From Blastomyces gilchristii SLH14081 (Eukaryota; Ascomycota; Eurotiomycetes; Onygenales; Ajellomycetaceae), in the NCBI RefSeq assembly GCF_000003855.2, contig NW_003101677.1:120922-184921 (forward strand): a DNA stretch of 64,000 nt, read 5' to 3'. Positions 24,001 through 35,812 of this stretch are shown here, piece after piece (within the stretch, counting starts at the first letter, position 1; the number at the start of each line of letters is the position of its first letter). The translations under genes were made by a program, and so were the position numbers. The notes under the pieces are model-generated. The model saw only the letters and a program-made list of their open reading frames with translations, ran no database searches and was not told the DNA's origin.

Positions 24001-27000
24001 TTATTCATTATCACTTACAACCCCGCTATTCGTCCCATTTGTTAACAGCCCACCACCACCACCACTATTATTATTATTGTTATTACCATCTTTGGAGCCG
24101 CCGAATGTCAGTCTCAGTTTCTGGTGTTGCTGCTGCTGCTGTCCACCGGGTGTTGATGTTGACACAACAGACGCAAGCGGAGTCCCGACGCTAGATACCG
24201 CAGCGGAGGATGAAGGCAAGTCTTCAAAATCGGCAAATTCAGGATGAGCTTCGGTTTCTTTCTTGAGTTCGGAAACGCACAGGGCCTATTTTGAAATGAG
24301 AAGAGAGGGTTAGGTTAGCTAGCTGTTTAAATAACCATATATGTATAGTAAATAAATATGTATATAAAACAAGGACAAAACATTCCTCGTTACCGAGGTG
24401 TTATCGCAAGCACAGACTTACCTCAATATCATTAGCATCTTGGAAAAGGACGCTGCCATCTTCATTATACGTTCGTGCATTAGAACACAGCAGTCGAATA
24501 TCTTCCCGAAATTCTTTCACACTCCGATACTCCTCCCGGTTAATCTTCTTCCGAATCATGTCCATCGCAATAGGAGTTTGGATGATCATGTAGTAATCGG
24601 GATAATGGCTCTTGGGCGGTGGTTTCATAAATGGGTCGATAATGGACCGCGTCACAGGTCCATCTTCGCTATCTGACGAATCGGCAGGGAGCTCTTGTTC
24701 GAGTTCCATGAGGCTCTGGTAGACTTTGTTGAGTATCTTCTGGAGGATGGCGCGCTCGGATGGAGCCAGGGTGTCTGCTGCAGCCATGGCGGCTTTGCTG
24801 AGTCGACCCTTCTTTCGTTTGACGGGGGTCTCGTCGATAGCTTCCTCCGCCTTTCGTTTTGGTACGGGGCCCTTGCGGCGCTTCTTCGGCTGCTGGGGAG
24901 CTTCCGAGTTCTCCCGCGATGGTTCTGGGGATGAATCGAGGCCCTGGGCTTTCCTCGCCCGTTTCTCTTTGTTTTGTCGTCTTCGGTCCATCTTGGCTTC
25001 GTTTCTGGCAATTGCATCTTCAATGGTATCATCATCCGCATCCACGGCCATGAGCCATTGCTCCTCTGTAAGTCCATCATCATATTTCATAACTTTCCGT
25101 TCACGTGCGCCCCGCCCTGCATATTCTTCCACCTCTTCGGGGACAGGGTTATCTTCTGCAAGATATATATCAGGAAGTTCCTCCTCAACCATCAGACGGG
25201 GATATTTACGCCCAGGGCCATAAAGGTCGTTTTTGGCGCGCTCCTGGTCGAGTTTCTGGAATAGGAGGATTTCGTCCTCGGATCGGGCCATAATGTCGTT
25301 AAGGTCGTCATCGTCCATCTCATCCTGATCGCCAATTTGGTCAGCAGTTTCGGCGCTCTCCAGTAGAGTACGCAAAAGGGCATCACGCTCCTCGTTTGTG
25401 GATTTGTTGTCGAATTTTCCTGCCTGGATAACTTTCCCATCCATATCCAGTTTGAACTGGGCCGCTTCGAGAATTCTCTCTTCAACGGAGTTGGACGTGA
25501 TTAGTCGGAGAATTCGGACCTCGTTCTTCTGGCCGATACGATGCGCTCGATCCTGCGCCTGTAAATCCTGGTGAGGATTCCAATCGGAGTCGTAGATAAT
25601 AACTGTATCTGCAGTTTGAAGATTTAAACCAAGACCACCTGCACGGGTAGAAAGAAGGAAACAGAAGTAATCTGAACCAGGGGCGTTAAATTCCTTTAAT
25701 AGATCTGATCGGTCGTCGGATTTGGTTGAACCGTCAAGGCGGAGATACTTCATGCCGCGAAGTCGCAAGAAATCCTCCATAATATTCATAATTTGCGTCA
25801 TTTGGAAGAACATCAACACGCGATGTCCTGACGCCTTGAATTTGGGTAAGATCCTGTCCAGTAGTTCGAATTTACCAGCCGTCCGCCAGATTAAGTCATT
25901 TGTGGCTCTTCCCGGGTTCATCTCGTCCTCGACTGATTCGAAGACGAAGGGGTGGTTACAGAGTTTTCGCAGCTGCATTAGCATGTTACTCAATCCACGC
26001 ACACCGGTCTTGCCACCTTTCCCATCACTAACGACCAATTTGTTATGCGTAGCGAGCTGCTTATACAGTTTAGCCTGTAACGCGGAGAATCGGCACTTGA
26101 TCACTCGTTCCGTTTTCTCCGGAAGGTCTTTCTCCACGTCCTTCTTCAGACGTCTCAAGAGGAACGGTCGAAGAACCTTGTGCAGTCGCCGGATGACGAG
26201 CAACTGTTCCTCTTCAGTCAGATCCATGCGGTCTTGTCCTCCGGTATTGGCAAATGGGGTATTGAACCATTCATCGAAGGACTTGACGGACTTGAAGATG
26301 TTCGGGAGAACGAAATTTAGAAGATTCCAAAGTTCCGGAAGATTGTTTTGCAACGGGGTACCAGTCAAAATTAGGCGATAGCGGGTAGTATAGTATTGTG
26401 TCAAAGTACAGCTCAATTTCGAACCGGCATTTTTCATGCGATGACCTTCGTCAACAATCATGTGGACCCACTTAACCTTGCTTAGGACAGGTCTATCTTT
26501 GATGATATACTCATAGGTCGTCAAGAGAACCTGGAAATTACCCCATCGGATCGCCTGCTGCTGTTGCTTCCGTGTCGTTGGAGGCCCCTTGTATACGATG
26601 CGACTCACAGATGGCGCCCACTTCTCAAATTCAATATTCCAATTGGTAAGTGTGCTGAGTGGAACAATAACCAAAAAAGGACCGTTCTGCTTTTTCTTCT
26701 CAATCAGGTAGGTGATCAAACTTATGGTTTGGATGGTCTTGCCGAGACCCATCTCGTCTGCCAAGATACCATTGAGGTTGTTGTTATAAAGCGAAATCAT
26801 CCATTGAAGACCTTTGATCTGGTATTCTTTAAGAGTACCTCCCACAAGGATATTGGGTTGCTCTGTGACCTCTTCCTTGATACGATGAGCAACAGCATAA
26901 TAATCAACTTTCCGTCCACCCTCTTCCACTTCTTCGTCGTCATCATCGTCAATATCTGACTCGTCATCATCGAATCGATCTTCCTCACCGTATTTTTGTG

Positions 27001-28808
27001 CGGTGCTTTTCTGTTGTTCCTTGACGGAAGCAGCCAGTTGCCGGAGGAAGCCATCGGTTTGTTTAAGCAGGTGAGAAATACGTGAATCTTTGGCTTGACC
27101 AAGCAGTTTCATATATGTCTCTTCATCGTTGGCTTTCAACGCTTGCAGACGTTGTTTGGCCGTTCGCTCCACACGCTTCTGTTCATCCCGCTCCATGTCT
27201 TGGTGGTGTTTCAGCATGAGACGTCCGAGTTTTTGCACACGAGCGCGTTGCTGGCCAGCTGCAAGTTGTACCTCGCGGCCATGATTGAGGATAGCTTGAA
27301 GTTGCTCGGATTGCTTCGTCCTCTCTCTCAATTCGCGCGCATCTCGTTGTTGCTTCTCAAGTTTCTCAGTAACTCTGGCCTCACGAAGAGACTGCTTTTT
27401 CATACGACGATGACCAGCCCGATTTGCTGACATGGCCAGGTTGTCGAAGTGGAACATCTCCGTTTGGATCTGCTTGCGGAAAAGTCTCTGTTTCGGTAAT
27501 AAGTTTAGCATTTTGTACTCGATTAAAGCCTTGAGCTTGAGAGAATCGTCTCCATTTGGAGTATCGCTCTCGTCCGTATTCCAGACTCCTAAGTTTGCGG
27601 GTAGTTTCCCTAGTTCAGCTTTTCGGAGAGTTATTAAATTGTAGAGGGCCGTTTCTTGGTCCTCCCTAAGCTTCTCAATATCAATGCCAATTGGCATGAG
27701 GCTAGGTATTCTACGTCTATTCCTCCGGAAAGAATGATCGGCGTAGTTGATCGTTTCAGCAAGGGCCTTGTATGGCGACTCAAACGTCTCGTAGATCGTC
27801 TTCGATTTATTCGCATTTTCGTTGGGTTCAACAGGCTGGCTTCCTCGGGCTTGTGCGACATTGTCAACGTTATCTGGAAGCGCAACGCCATCAGTAGTTA
27901 CCGTATGTACTTTTTTCGCGAAAAGCTGCTGTTGGACGCGTGGTGGTATGGCGAGGTTCTTGGAAAGCATTTTAAACGCAAGAATCTGATTTCTCAATGT
28001 AGTCAGTTGTTCTGGCGAGAACGTGCCTCCAGTCGAAGACGCAGGCTTCGAAGGCGCAGTGTTGCCTTGTTGCTGAGCTACTGAGTTCGACTGTTGCCCA
28101 GCAGCAACGGCAGCCGTGGGATCCAGGCTGGCACCACTCGACATCGGGGCCACTGATCCATTTCGACCTGATCAAACGCAAAACAGAATAGTCAGTAAAA
28201 AGTCACACGTTTTTGAGAGTGAAAAATACGACGAGCCAACTAAAATTCATACCATCTACACCGTTGGCCAAGTTATCATTGGGAATGCCATTAGGTTGCT
28301 GCGACTGCGATTGCGACTGTTGCTGTTGTTGTTGCTGTTGCTGTTGTTGTTGCTGTTGCTGTTGCTGCTGTTGATGTTGATGTTGATGTTGTTGCTGTTG
28401 CTGTTGCTGTTGCGCGAGTTGTAGCCGTTGGTTCTGAAGCTGCTGCTGTTGTTGCGCTAATTGGCGTTGCTTTTGGAAGGCTTGCTGTCTTTGGACGGCA
28501 GAGAGGAGTCCGTGGGCTTTTACATATTCTGGATCGTCAGGTCGCACACCTTGCTCTTGCATCTTACGAAATTTCTTCACAGATATATTAGTTTAGGCGC
28601 ATAAGATATATATGTATGTATATGGCAAATAATAAAAACTTTTATCGCGACAGGTATACATAAATAATAACCCAAACAAAATGGACGGCAGAGTAGTAGG
28701 GTAGCGACAACGAACCTGATACACCTCTTGCACATGTTGCTGTGTTAAGTTGGGCGGCAAGCTAAGATTAGCAGTGGCCATATTGGGGACACCTTGAATT
28801 GAAGTCAT
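24001..28808 (-). CDS. STH1/SNF2: SNF2-family chromatin-remodelling ATPase (Snf2/Sth1 type)
   Basis: Exons 28716-28808, 28253-28574, 24422-28167 and 24001-24285 splice in phase to 1481 residues. This is the ATPase motor of an RSC or SWI/SNF remodeller, which slides or evicts nucleosomes. The start is MTSIQGVPNMATANLSLPPN. A poly-Gln/His tract lies in exon 2. The QLQ domain is at about 188-223 (FSPEQLTTLRNQILAF), followed by a basic HSA-like helix (about 375-470). ATPase motifs are GLGKT 612-616, DEGH 711-714 and LTGTP about 739-743; RAHRIGQ is at 1012-1018. A SnAC-like acidic/basic stretch and AT-hook-like KKRRKGPVPKR follow. The bromodomain is at about 1275-1395 (YPDYYMIIQTPIAMDMI) and continues into exon 4, which ends in Gly/Asn-rich sequence. 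Orthology between Snf2 and Sth1 cannot be decided by eye. Confidence 0.95.
28311..28460 (-). repeat. CAG/CAA repeat encoding poly-Gln in the SNF2-type gene
   Basis: Tandem CAA/CAG (with CAT/CAC, giving His) on the coding strand in exon 2 gives a Gln run broken by QHQHQH. It lies between the conserved N-terminal helix and the QLQ domain. Such tracts commonly vary in length between strains. Confidence 0.9.
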
Positions 28809-29498
28809 CGTGTTCGGGGGGGGATAGAGAGGAGGACATGAACAGGGCCCAGTCTCCTCCTAACAGTGCCTCGGGCGTGGAAAGAAGGGCTGGAAAAGTG
28901 GGAAACCGAGCGTCGCGGAGTTGTAGCGACAGACAGAAAGCGGGCGTCGAGCCCTGTGGAGGAAGAAGCAGGGGCTAGGGAGCGGAGCGGGACGAATGGG
29001 GGAGCCCTGTTGATGCTTGGCAGATGGGATCTGGATGCGTTGGGGATGGAAGGAGAGCCTGGGCTGGCTGTCTGGCAAGAGGCAAAAAAGGCGACAAAAA
29101 AAGAAATAGACCAGAACGGCCAAGGGGAGCTGGAAGGCGGCAGACAACGGGCTCTCTGGGGGAGAGGGGAATCGCAAGGGCGGGCGAAGAAGCACAGGCG
29201 CGTTGTGGTGGGCGCGTTGGACGGGATGGCGATGGCGATGGCGATGGGGATGGGGATGCGAGGTAGTCGTCGCGGGTGCTTGGAGGTCGTTTCGTCCTTG
29301 GGAGGAACTGAGAAAAACGGAGACGGAGAGCGAGAGGCTGAGGACGGGCGGGGGCACGTGAGCGCTGAGTCATCAGGTGGCGCTGCTGAGTCAGCAGCGT
29401 TGCTTCTATTCTTTTTTTTTTTTTTTTTTTTTTTCTATTTTTTTTTCTCATTTTAATACATTCTTCACAATTGGAAAACAAGACTGTCTCCTACATAC
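28809..29498. promoter_or_regulatory. upstream region of the SNF2-type gene
   Basis: GC-rich sequence (28850-29390) with a GATGGC minisatellite-like run (29224-29262), tandem TGACTCA-like sites (about 29365-29395) and a T-run at 29413-29433. Its distal end is abruptly replaced by the TA-inserting transposon at 29501. Regulatory function is inferred from position. Confidence 0.5.
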
Positions 29499-29500
29499 TA

Positions 29501-30702
29501 ACCGTGCCATGCTTACTCACTCTCTCTAGTGAGTGTGCCACAGTGTACAGAAAATCACACTGTACAGAAAATATTTTCAATATAGTGATCTTCAAAAATT
29601 AATTAATAATCATCATTATATCTATCTATAATATAAAGATTATCAATATACTCATTAGAAGATGTAGAATTCACTGTAGATTGAGATTCTATAGAATTAT
29701 CTTATTATAATTAAATAACTGTAGATTTTATAGATTTAATTTCAATTAACTGAAGATTTTTATTGAATATCTTTTTCATTGCATCTACTCTACAGATTAT
29801 GATCTTGTGATTAACATTCTTAATAGTAAGAACTTCATCTACTTATATTTATCTATGAAAGAATTTAATAATCTAATATCTACTTACTTAATAATAATCT
29901 GTAAGTTCATTTTTATAATGTATATTTAATTTCATCTGAATCATGCTATTCTTGAAGATCTTGTTCAATCATCTTATTAAACTAGATATAAGAGTATTCT
30001 TCACATCTTTTAAGGTCTTGACTGCTGTATTAATAGTTTTGCAATCATCTCTGAGAAGATTAATTATAAGAGAAGACAGTTAATAGTTAATCTGCAGATA
30101 ATGAAGTAAAGTAATTGTATATATTATTATTATCATTATATATGTTGAGATCTGAGGCATTATCAATGATAAGAGATCTTAATTAATTAAGAATTATATT
30201 GTGATTAACTGAATACATTCTGCAGTCAGTAAAGCCAGCTCTTATAGTACTAGATTTAAATGCTTGCAGTCAGACACTCTTCAGATTAGCAAGAAATTAT
30301 CTATTATAATACTACTTATATCTGTAGCAGACAGTCTCATTAATAATATTTAACTGATGAATTCATATCTTAATTATCTCTTTCTGACTGTCATTCAATG
30401 CTTAATTCAGTGAAATTCTCATAATTCTTGATTTCTTCCTGTTAATTCTCTCATATAAGATAGTATATGAGACTTTGAATTCTTATAACAGAGATGTGAT
30501 TTTTAATTTTGAATTATTTTTATATGTGTTAACAGCTCTTTGCAACTGCTTCTCAGTATAATTAGAAGATTTAGACATGATTATAATTAATAATGATTAT
30601 TTGAAGATGAAGAATGAAGATATTGAAAATATTTTCTATACAGTGTGGTTTTCTGTATGCTGTGGTGCACTCACTAGAGAGAGTGAGTAAGCATGGCACG
30701 GT
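29501..30702. mobile_element. TIR transposon with TA target duplication (Tc1/mariner-type)
   Basis: 1202 bp with terminal inverted repeats of about 80 bp beginning ACCGTGCCATGCTTACTCAC; the two ends differ at only a few positions. TA flanks both sides (29499-29500 and 30703-30704), the target duplication of the Tc1/mariner/Fot1 superfamily. The TIR includes an inner palindrome (CTCACT..AGTGAG). The interior is AT-rich without an open frame, so it is either a decayed transposase gene or non-autonomous. Its right third is repeated at 5004-5364. It sits about 690 bp upstream of the SNF2-type start codon. Confidence 0.9.
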
Positions 30703-30704
30703 TA

Positions 30705-31776
30705 TCATCCAACCCACAACGACTCGCACCGACAAGACCCGCTTTTCCAGACGGACCCATGATTTTGCCCACATTGGTACAGTACGACACAAACAAAATA
30801 TAACAAGGTCTAGGCTCTACTTGTCCAAAGATAGAGGCTAGACACCAAGTCCACCTCAACTTAGCCGTCACCCATCTCATCTCTAGCGAATCTTCCCCGT
30901 CATGCTCTCCAGGGGTGCCGTTTTAGGGGGGGGGGGGGGGGGGTGGTTCCTCCCTCAGACCCTCAGAGACAAACAATGCCAATCAGCGTGATGAACACGG
31001 CTATATTTGTTGTCGCCTTTAGAATCTAAATTTGCACGATCTCCTCCCCCGGGCCATCGCGCACGATCTGTTGCGAGTGCTGACCTGGGTAGGGATCAAT
31101 GTTGTGTGTACATCAGCCGGTTGAGTTTGTGGGGTTGAAGCCCCTGGGTAGGAGCGGCCCCCAAAAAAAGAACCGAAACCGAATCTCTCGCACATGAAAT
31201 AAAAATGGTGCTTGGATATTTTGTAATCACCCTTTCTTTATTTCCAAACAAAAATTTTGCCATTCTCGTCGTCTATCGTTGTCCAAGGAGAAAAAATAGG
31301 GGGGGAAAGAGGGGAGGGGCGAAAGGAAGAGCAGTAGTCTCTCATATATAAGAATATTATCCGTGCTAGACAGATTATCTGGGGAGGATCTTTTAATATT
31401 TCTTGGTAGACTTGTACCGTTAAGTACCCCCGGGGTGGTTAATTAATACACTGACATTATTAGGAGCACCGAAGACAAACACAATTGGAGAGTTAAAAAA
31501 AAATACAAGGAAAAGGAAAAAAAAGGGGAAGTGGGAAAGAAAAGAGACGCAACTCCTGGACGGCTAGAAGAACAAAAGAATTATAGAAAAGGTCCCTTTT
31601 GCCCAAAAATATAAGACCAGCTCAAGAAATCCAAGGGGCGGGAGGCCATTCGATCGTCATCAACATAATTCCTTATCCAGCGCCTGTAACATGGGACCGA
31701 AAAAAGAAAAGGGGTGGAGGGGTGGAGGGGAATCTCTTTGCCAAGTTTTGCGTATTGAAAGTACAAAGATATTCAA
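30705..31776. other. intergenic, 3' flank of BAR-domain gene
   Basis: No supported gene. A run of 18 G residues lies at 30926-30943 and purine-rich tracts at 31290-31330 and 31495-31545. Confidence 0.55.
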
Positions 31777-33457
31777 TCACATATGAGCAGCAGCACCAAT
31801 GGGTCTCTTTCCCGCCGGCGGTGGAGGAGGAGGTGGCTTCTTAGCCCGCGACGGCGGAGGCGGGGGAGGGCCCTTTTTGCCAATCGTACTCCCCCCAGCT
31901 TGATGAAAGCCCGTCACACTCGCAGCTCGGGATATGACGCTGCCATTTGACGTCGCGGGCGATACGGAACGGCCTCCAGTGAAGTACCGATCAGGACTGC
32001 TGCCGCCGCCGCCTTTGCCGTAGGATGCATCGTCTGGGGACTCCAGGTAGTGGTCGTAAGGTCTGTTTGCGGTTCGGAGGTGCAGTTGGCCATGGTGATT
32101 ACTACCGCTACTATTATTATTGCGTAAGGCTGCACTGTCGCTTGCTATGCGACTCATGCGGTGTGGTACGGCGGGCGACTCATCGCGCCTCAGCTGGGAG
32201 GGCCCTTCGAATGTTGAGGTGCGGGCTATGTTTGGTCGGTGCTGGTAGGGCGAATCGGGGGAATAAGCCCTGGGTGGAGATCCATTCTTATACATGGAAA
32301 CGGCTCGGTTGGATTTTATGGCTAGCCGATGCTCTGAAGTTGGAGTAGGAGGCTCTTCTTGCACGGCTTCGTACCGATCGTGGTATGAATGTGCTGTATT
32401 TGACCAATTTCGTCCAGGTCGTCTGGATGAACCGCCTTGCGATTGTGTTTGGCTGTATCGATTAGGTTAGCTTTGATGATGCTGTGTTACAGAAGGGCAA
32501 TTGTTTACTCCTATCATTTGACATTTCAGACAAAACTTACCCAGCTGGCCAGTTATCCTTGAGTTGCAGAAGAACCTCTCGGCATTGATCGTAATAGTTG
32601 AGTTCAGCGTCCAAGAATGCTCCCAAATCAGCAATGCTATCAGCTTCAGCTTCTTTAAGATCTTCCATCCGCCTGTAGACGTCTTCGGTGGACTCTTCAT
32701 ATTTTGCTTTTTGACTCCGCAGCTCTTCTTCCACCCTAAAGTCCTCTCGTTTCGCCTTTTGCATCTTGGTAAGGGAAGCATCATATGCGATCCGGCGGGC
32801 CTCCAGCTTCTTTCTCGCATTCTAAGGAGTATATTTGTCAGACAACTTCTTTTCTCGGTACACCGCAAATTCATTTTCGTAAAATGATCTTCATACCTGA
32901 TATTCCTTCATCTGGACAAGTGACCGGTCGAGCGACTCCAGCCAGCTGGTAGTCGCATTCGCGATGTAAGTCTCCTGGATCCTCGCGATACGTTCGTTTG
33001 TCCGTCCAAAATCTAGAACAAGGGAATCAGCAACCTCACTTCAACCAGAAAGAGGGGCATTTCACGAACTGATAAGGCACTGTCCAAATTCTGAGGTGCT
33101 TTCAAAGTCTTCTCCATGGTTCACCATAGTTGTACCCAAATATCCAACTGGTAGAGTCTTCTCCTTATCATCTCCTTCATTGCGCTTGGACAACGCTTTC
33201 ACATAGGATGTCATTGATTTCTGGAGTCGCTCCATTCCTGTCAAAACAAGGACAACCATAATTGTCAGCTATATACAATACAATGCTAGACTTGGCATGG
33301 AAAATTGTCCTCCTATCTTCCGTATCTCACCTTCATGTCTCAAGTTCATCTCCATCTCCAGCGCCTTGAAGTCATCTGAGACTTTAGTTTTCGCTTCCGA
33401 TCCCATGCGCTCCCCCGCCCACTGCTTGAAGCGACCGATTTTCTTGTTTACATTCAT
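31777..33457 (-). CDS. BAR-domain protein with proline-rich tail
   Basis: Five exons (33331-33457, 33070-33237, 32897-33012, 32541-32821, 31777-32452), all in phase, give 455 residues. Residues 1-230 are a BAR-type coiled coil: MNVNKKIGRFKQWAGERMG at the start, then the RxxKAKYEEST and ADLGAFLDAELNYYDQCREV helices. BAR dimers bind and bend membranes, typically in endocytosis or trafficking. The tail (231-455) is Ser/Pro-rich and ends with two runs of six and seven prolines (about 425-447), likely ligands for SH3 domains. There is no SH3 domain of its own, unlike Rvs167 and endophilin. The N-terminus matches a conserved filamentous-fungal BAR family of unassigned role. The ATG at 33457 is the first in frame. 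Confidence 0.88.
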
Positions 33458-35141
33458 CTTGAAAGTGCAATTTGCGGCTGTAGGATGGATAAGAGAAGGC
33501 GGAGGGGAGGCCGCTCTTCCAACTTCTGGCCTGTGGAGGCAGGAGTAGTAAATAAAAGATAAAAAAGGATGGGCAATGCGCGGAGGCGGTCCGGAGTCTA
33601 GTTTATGTCAAACGAGATCAAGGATCGATTTGTTGGCGTGTCAAAGGCTTTGTTGTTTCAGACGCCCAAAGGGGGCCCTGGGCGCAGGGGCTGGTGAGAT
33701 AAAAACTACAATGAAATGAGAGGCTAGTGGTATAGAGATAGATATGTTTAGGAAGAGAGAGAAAGAAAGCAGGAGAGCGAGCGCGAGACAGAGAGAGGCA
33801 CAGAGAGAGACACACAGAGAGACACAGAGAGACACAGACAGAGAGAGGGACAGAGGCGGGGGGAAACAAAGCAGTTAGATATTCATCAATGGCCCGCAGT
33901 TCTGAGACAACGAAGGAAAGTTTGTTGTTTGTTGTCAAAATAAGAAGTAAAAGGAGCCTGGATGATGGATGGATTGATTCTGGACTACCTGTCGAGAAAG
34001 TCAGGTGATGATGGTGACAACATCATATATATACAGCATATATAATATACTTACATCTATTGATGGGAAGTTGATAACCACTGTTATATATGAATAAGTG
34101 AATTAGCGCCCATTGGTGACAGTGGTCAGCACCAAAGACTATCACCACAGCCAGATATTTGTTGTTATTCTTGTTACTCTCCCTTGTAGCAGACACCAGC
34201 AGTCACCGCGCGATATTGGCTGCCAGCGTCTTTGAAGCCTACTCCCGGCCGTGTTTCACCCTCAAGTACGGAGTAGTAGCACTGGAATCAAATCACACGT
34301 TCCTTCATGGCTTTTCTTACAGGCGCTTGCTGGCATTAGCCCCGGTCCTGACCCCCTCCGCCCCAGTTATTTCTGGCCTTGCGTCTGTCTGTCTCATGGC
34401 ACCTGATTTCAAACAGCGCAACGCAGGTCGGCAGTGATCTTCAACCAACGATTGGCCTCAATTTTGATCAGGATTGCCGTCCGCCCGCCCAAACCTTTAA
34501 CGCTATTAACCCAAAATAAATAACAAATAATCGATAGAGATCACAAGAGGCTCCTGAAAGCAAACACATTTCTTCTCAGGGACAAGGGGCTCCATGAACC
34601 CTGCTTGGAATCCTTGTGGAGCAAGCCAGGTTCCCCTTTTCGACCTCCTCCCGCCACCACTGGGACGTTGGGGATCAGATAGGGCCTGGGCGTCTCGCTG
34701 TGTCCAATAGGAAACAAATGACTTGTCAAGCCCTGCGCGTCAACCCGCACTAGTGCGATGGGATGGGCCTCGCCTGCAGGGAGGTGTTTAGTGCGGCCTC
34801 CCTGGCCCCAGAATGAGTGGCCCAGAGTGATCGACGGGCTCAGGACATGCCAAACATCGAGAAGGCTTCTTATATAAATATGCGAAACACACATGCAGAA
34901 ATCGGGCGCCAACAATGGAATGATCTCCAGAACTATTTAATACCTCTATAGTCTGTAAGATGGGGGTGCGGCGACTCAGAGCATCCCATTTTCGTCGCTG
35001 TTTTAAGCCCATTCCTGGCCACGTGACGCGAAACCTACGCCGCTTTTATTTCAATATCGACCCCTCAAATCTCTTTAACAACCATTTTCCACATAACGTA
35101 ATCAACCACCCAACGCCCGCTTACACCCAACGCCAGGAAGC
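33458..35141. other. intergenic between BAR gene and repeat block
   Basis: Contains a GA/CA-rich microsatellite (33748-33856) and no conserved gene. 35010-35141 is pyrimidine/A-rich with a CACGTGAC box, like a fungal 5' leader pointing right. It is cut off by the LTR at 35142, so a host gene promoter may have been separated from its gene. An open frame starting at 34960 runs into the LTR and is not supported. Confidence 0.45.
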
Positions 35142-35235
35142 TGATTACTACACCTACCCTAGTCACGTGCCACCCCAACCTATTTAGTGTAACTCGCGTA
35201 GTTAGATTACAACATAATAACATTATTCTTCAAGA
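35142..35235 (+). repeat. 5' LTR of copia element 2
   Basis: Matches 10551-10662 (reverse complement) from TGATTACTACACC to CTTCAAGA. It lacks the terminal six bases (TGTTGG) and has short internal deletions. It keeps CACGTG and CpG sites. Confidence 0.85.
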
Positions 35236-35305
35236 GATTATAAAGCTCTTTGTAAGCAATAAATAACTGTAATAATATACTAACTACATCTTCATGTATT
35301 GTTAC

Positions 35306-35812
35306 TAGACTGGCCGCTGAGACCATGAATTTCACATTTGATTTCATTTGATCTGGTCTCATACATTTCTTGGCGTGAATCCCGCTGGGACTGGCTATCA
35401 AAAAAACATGTAAAGTGACTATATATCAGATCTTTAAAATGAAATCATGACTTGAAAAAAATGAGAAAGTGATTCTATTTGATCTCATTTAGTTTCATTC
35501 TTAGCATAAAGTTACTATTTTTAGACATTTTAAGATTTTTTTTAGACTATTTTTAATTTTTTAAAAAGTAACACTTTTTGATAATACTCAAATAAGATTT
35601 AAAGTCATTTAAAGCAATAAAAATAATTTAAATTGAGAAGTGAAAATCATGATCTTATTTGAAAAATGTAATAAGAGTAGACAGTAAGTTTCACTGAGAC
35701 AGTATAAGACTACTATCTAATGTTAAAACTGTGTAATGAGATCAGTCAAATTGATAATAAGACTATTAAAAAATCTAGTTCTAATCTCAGATATAGTTAC
35801 ACAGTCAGTCTA
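35306..35812 (+). mobile_element. hAT-like MITE copy A
   Basis: 507 bp, starting TAGACTGGCCGCTGAG and ending ..CAGTCAGTCTA (short terminal inverted repeat TAGACTGRCCG). The eight bases on each side, ATTGTTAC (35298-35305) and ATTATTAC (35813-35820), match except for one G/A change. An 8-bp duplication is typical of the hAT superfamily. There is no coding capacity. The internal sequence repeats CTCATTTGATCTCATT-like units. Confidence 0.88.

Noticed and set aside
28860..29481. Frames of 165-196 residues on both strands upstream of the SNF2-type gene
   Set aside because: GC-rich repeats with overlapping open frames in several phases and no conserved motif; treated as upstream region.
34541..34915. 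124-residue frame on the minus strand
   Set aside because: No conserved motif, unusual composition for a gene here, and no splice partners; a chance open frame in GC-balanced intergenic DNA.
34960..35187. 75-residue frame MGVRRLRASHF.. on the plus strand
   Set aside because: It runs into the copia LTR and its last third is LTR sequence, so it is not a host protein as it stands.
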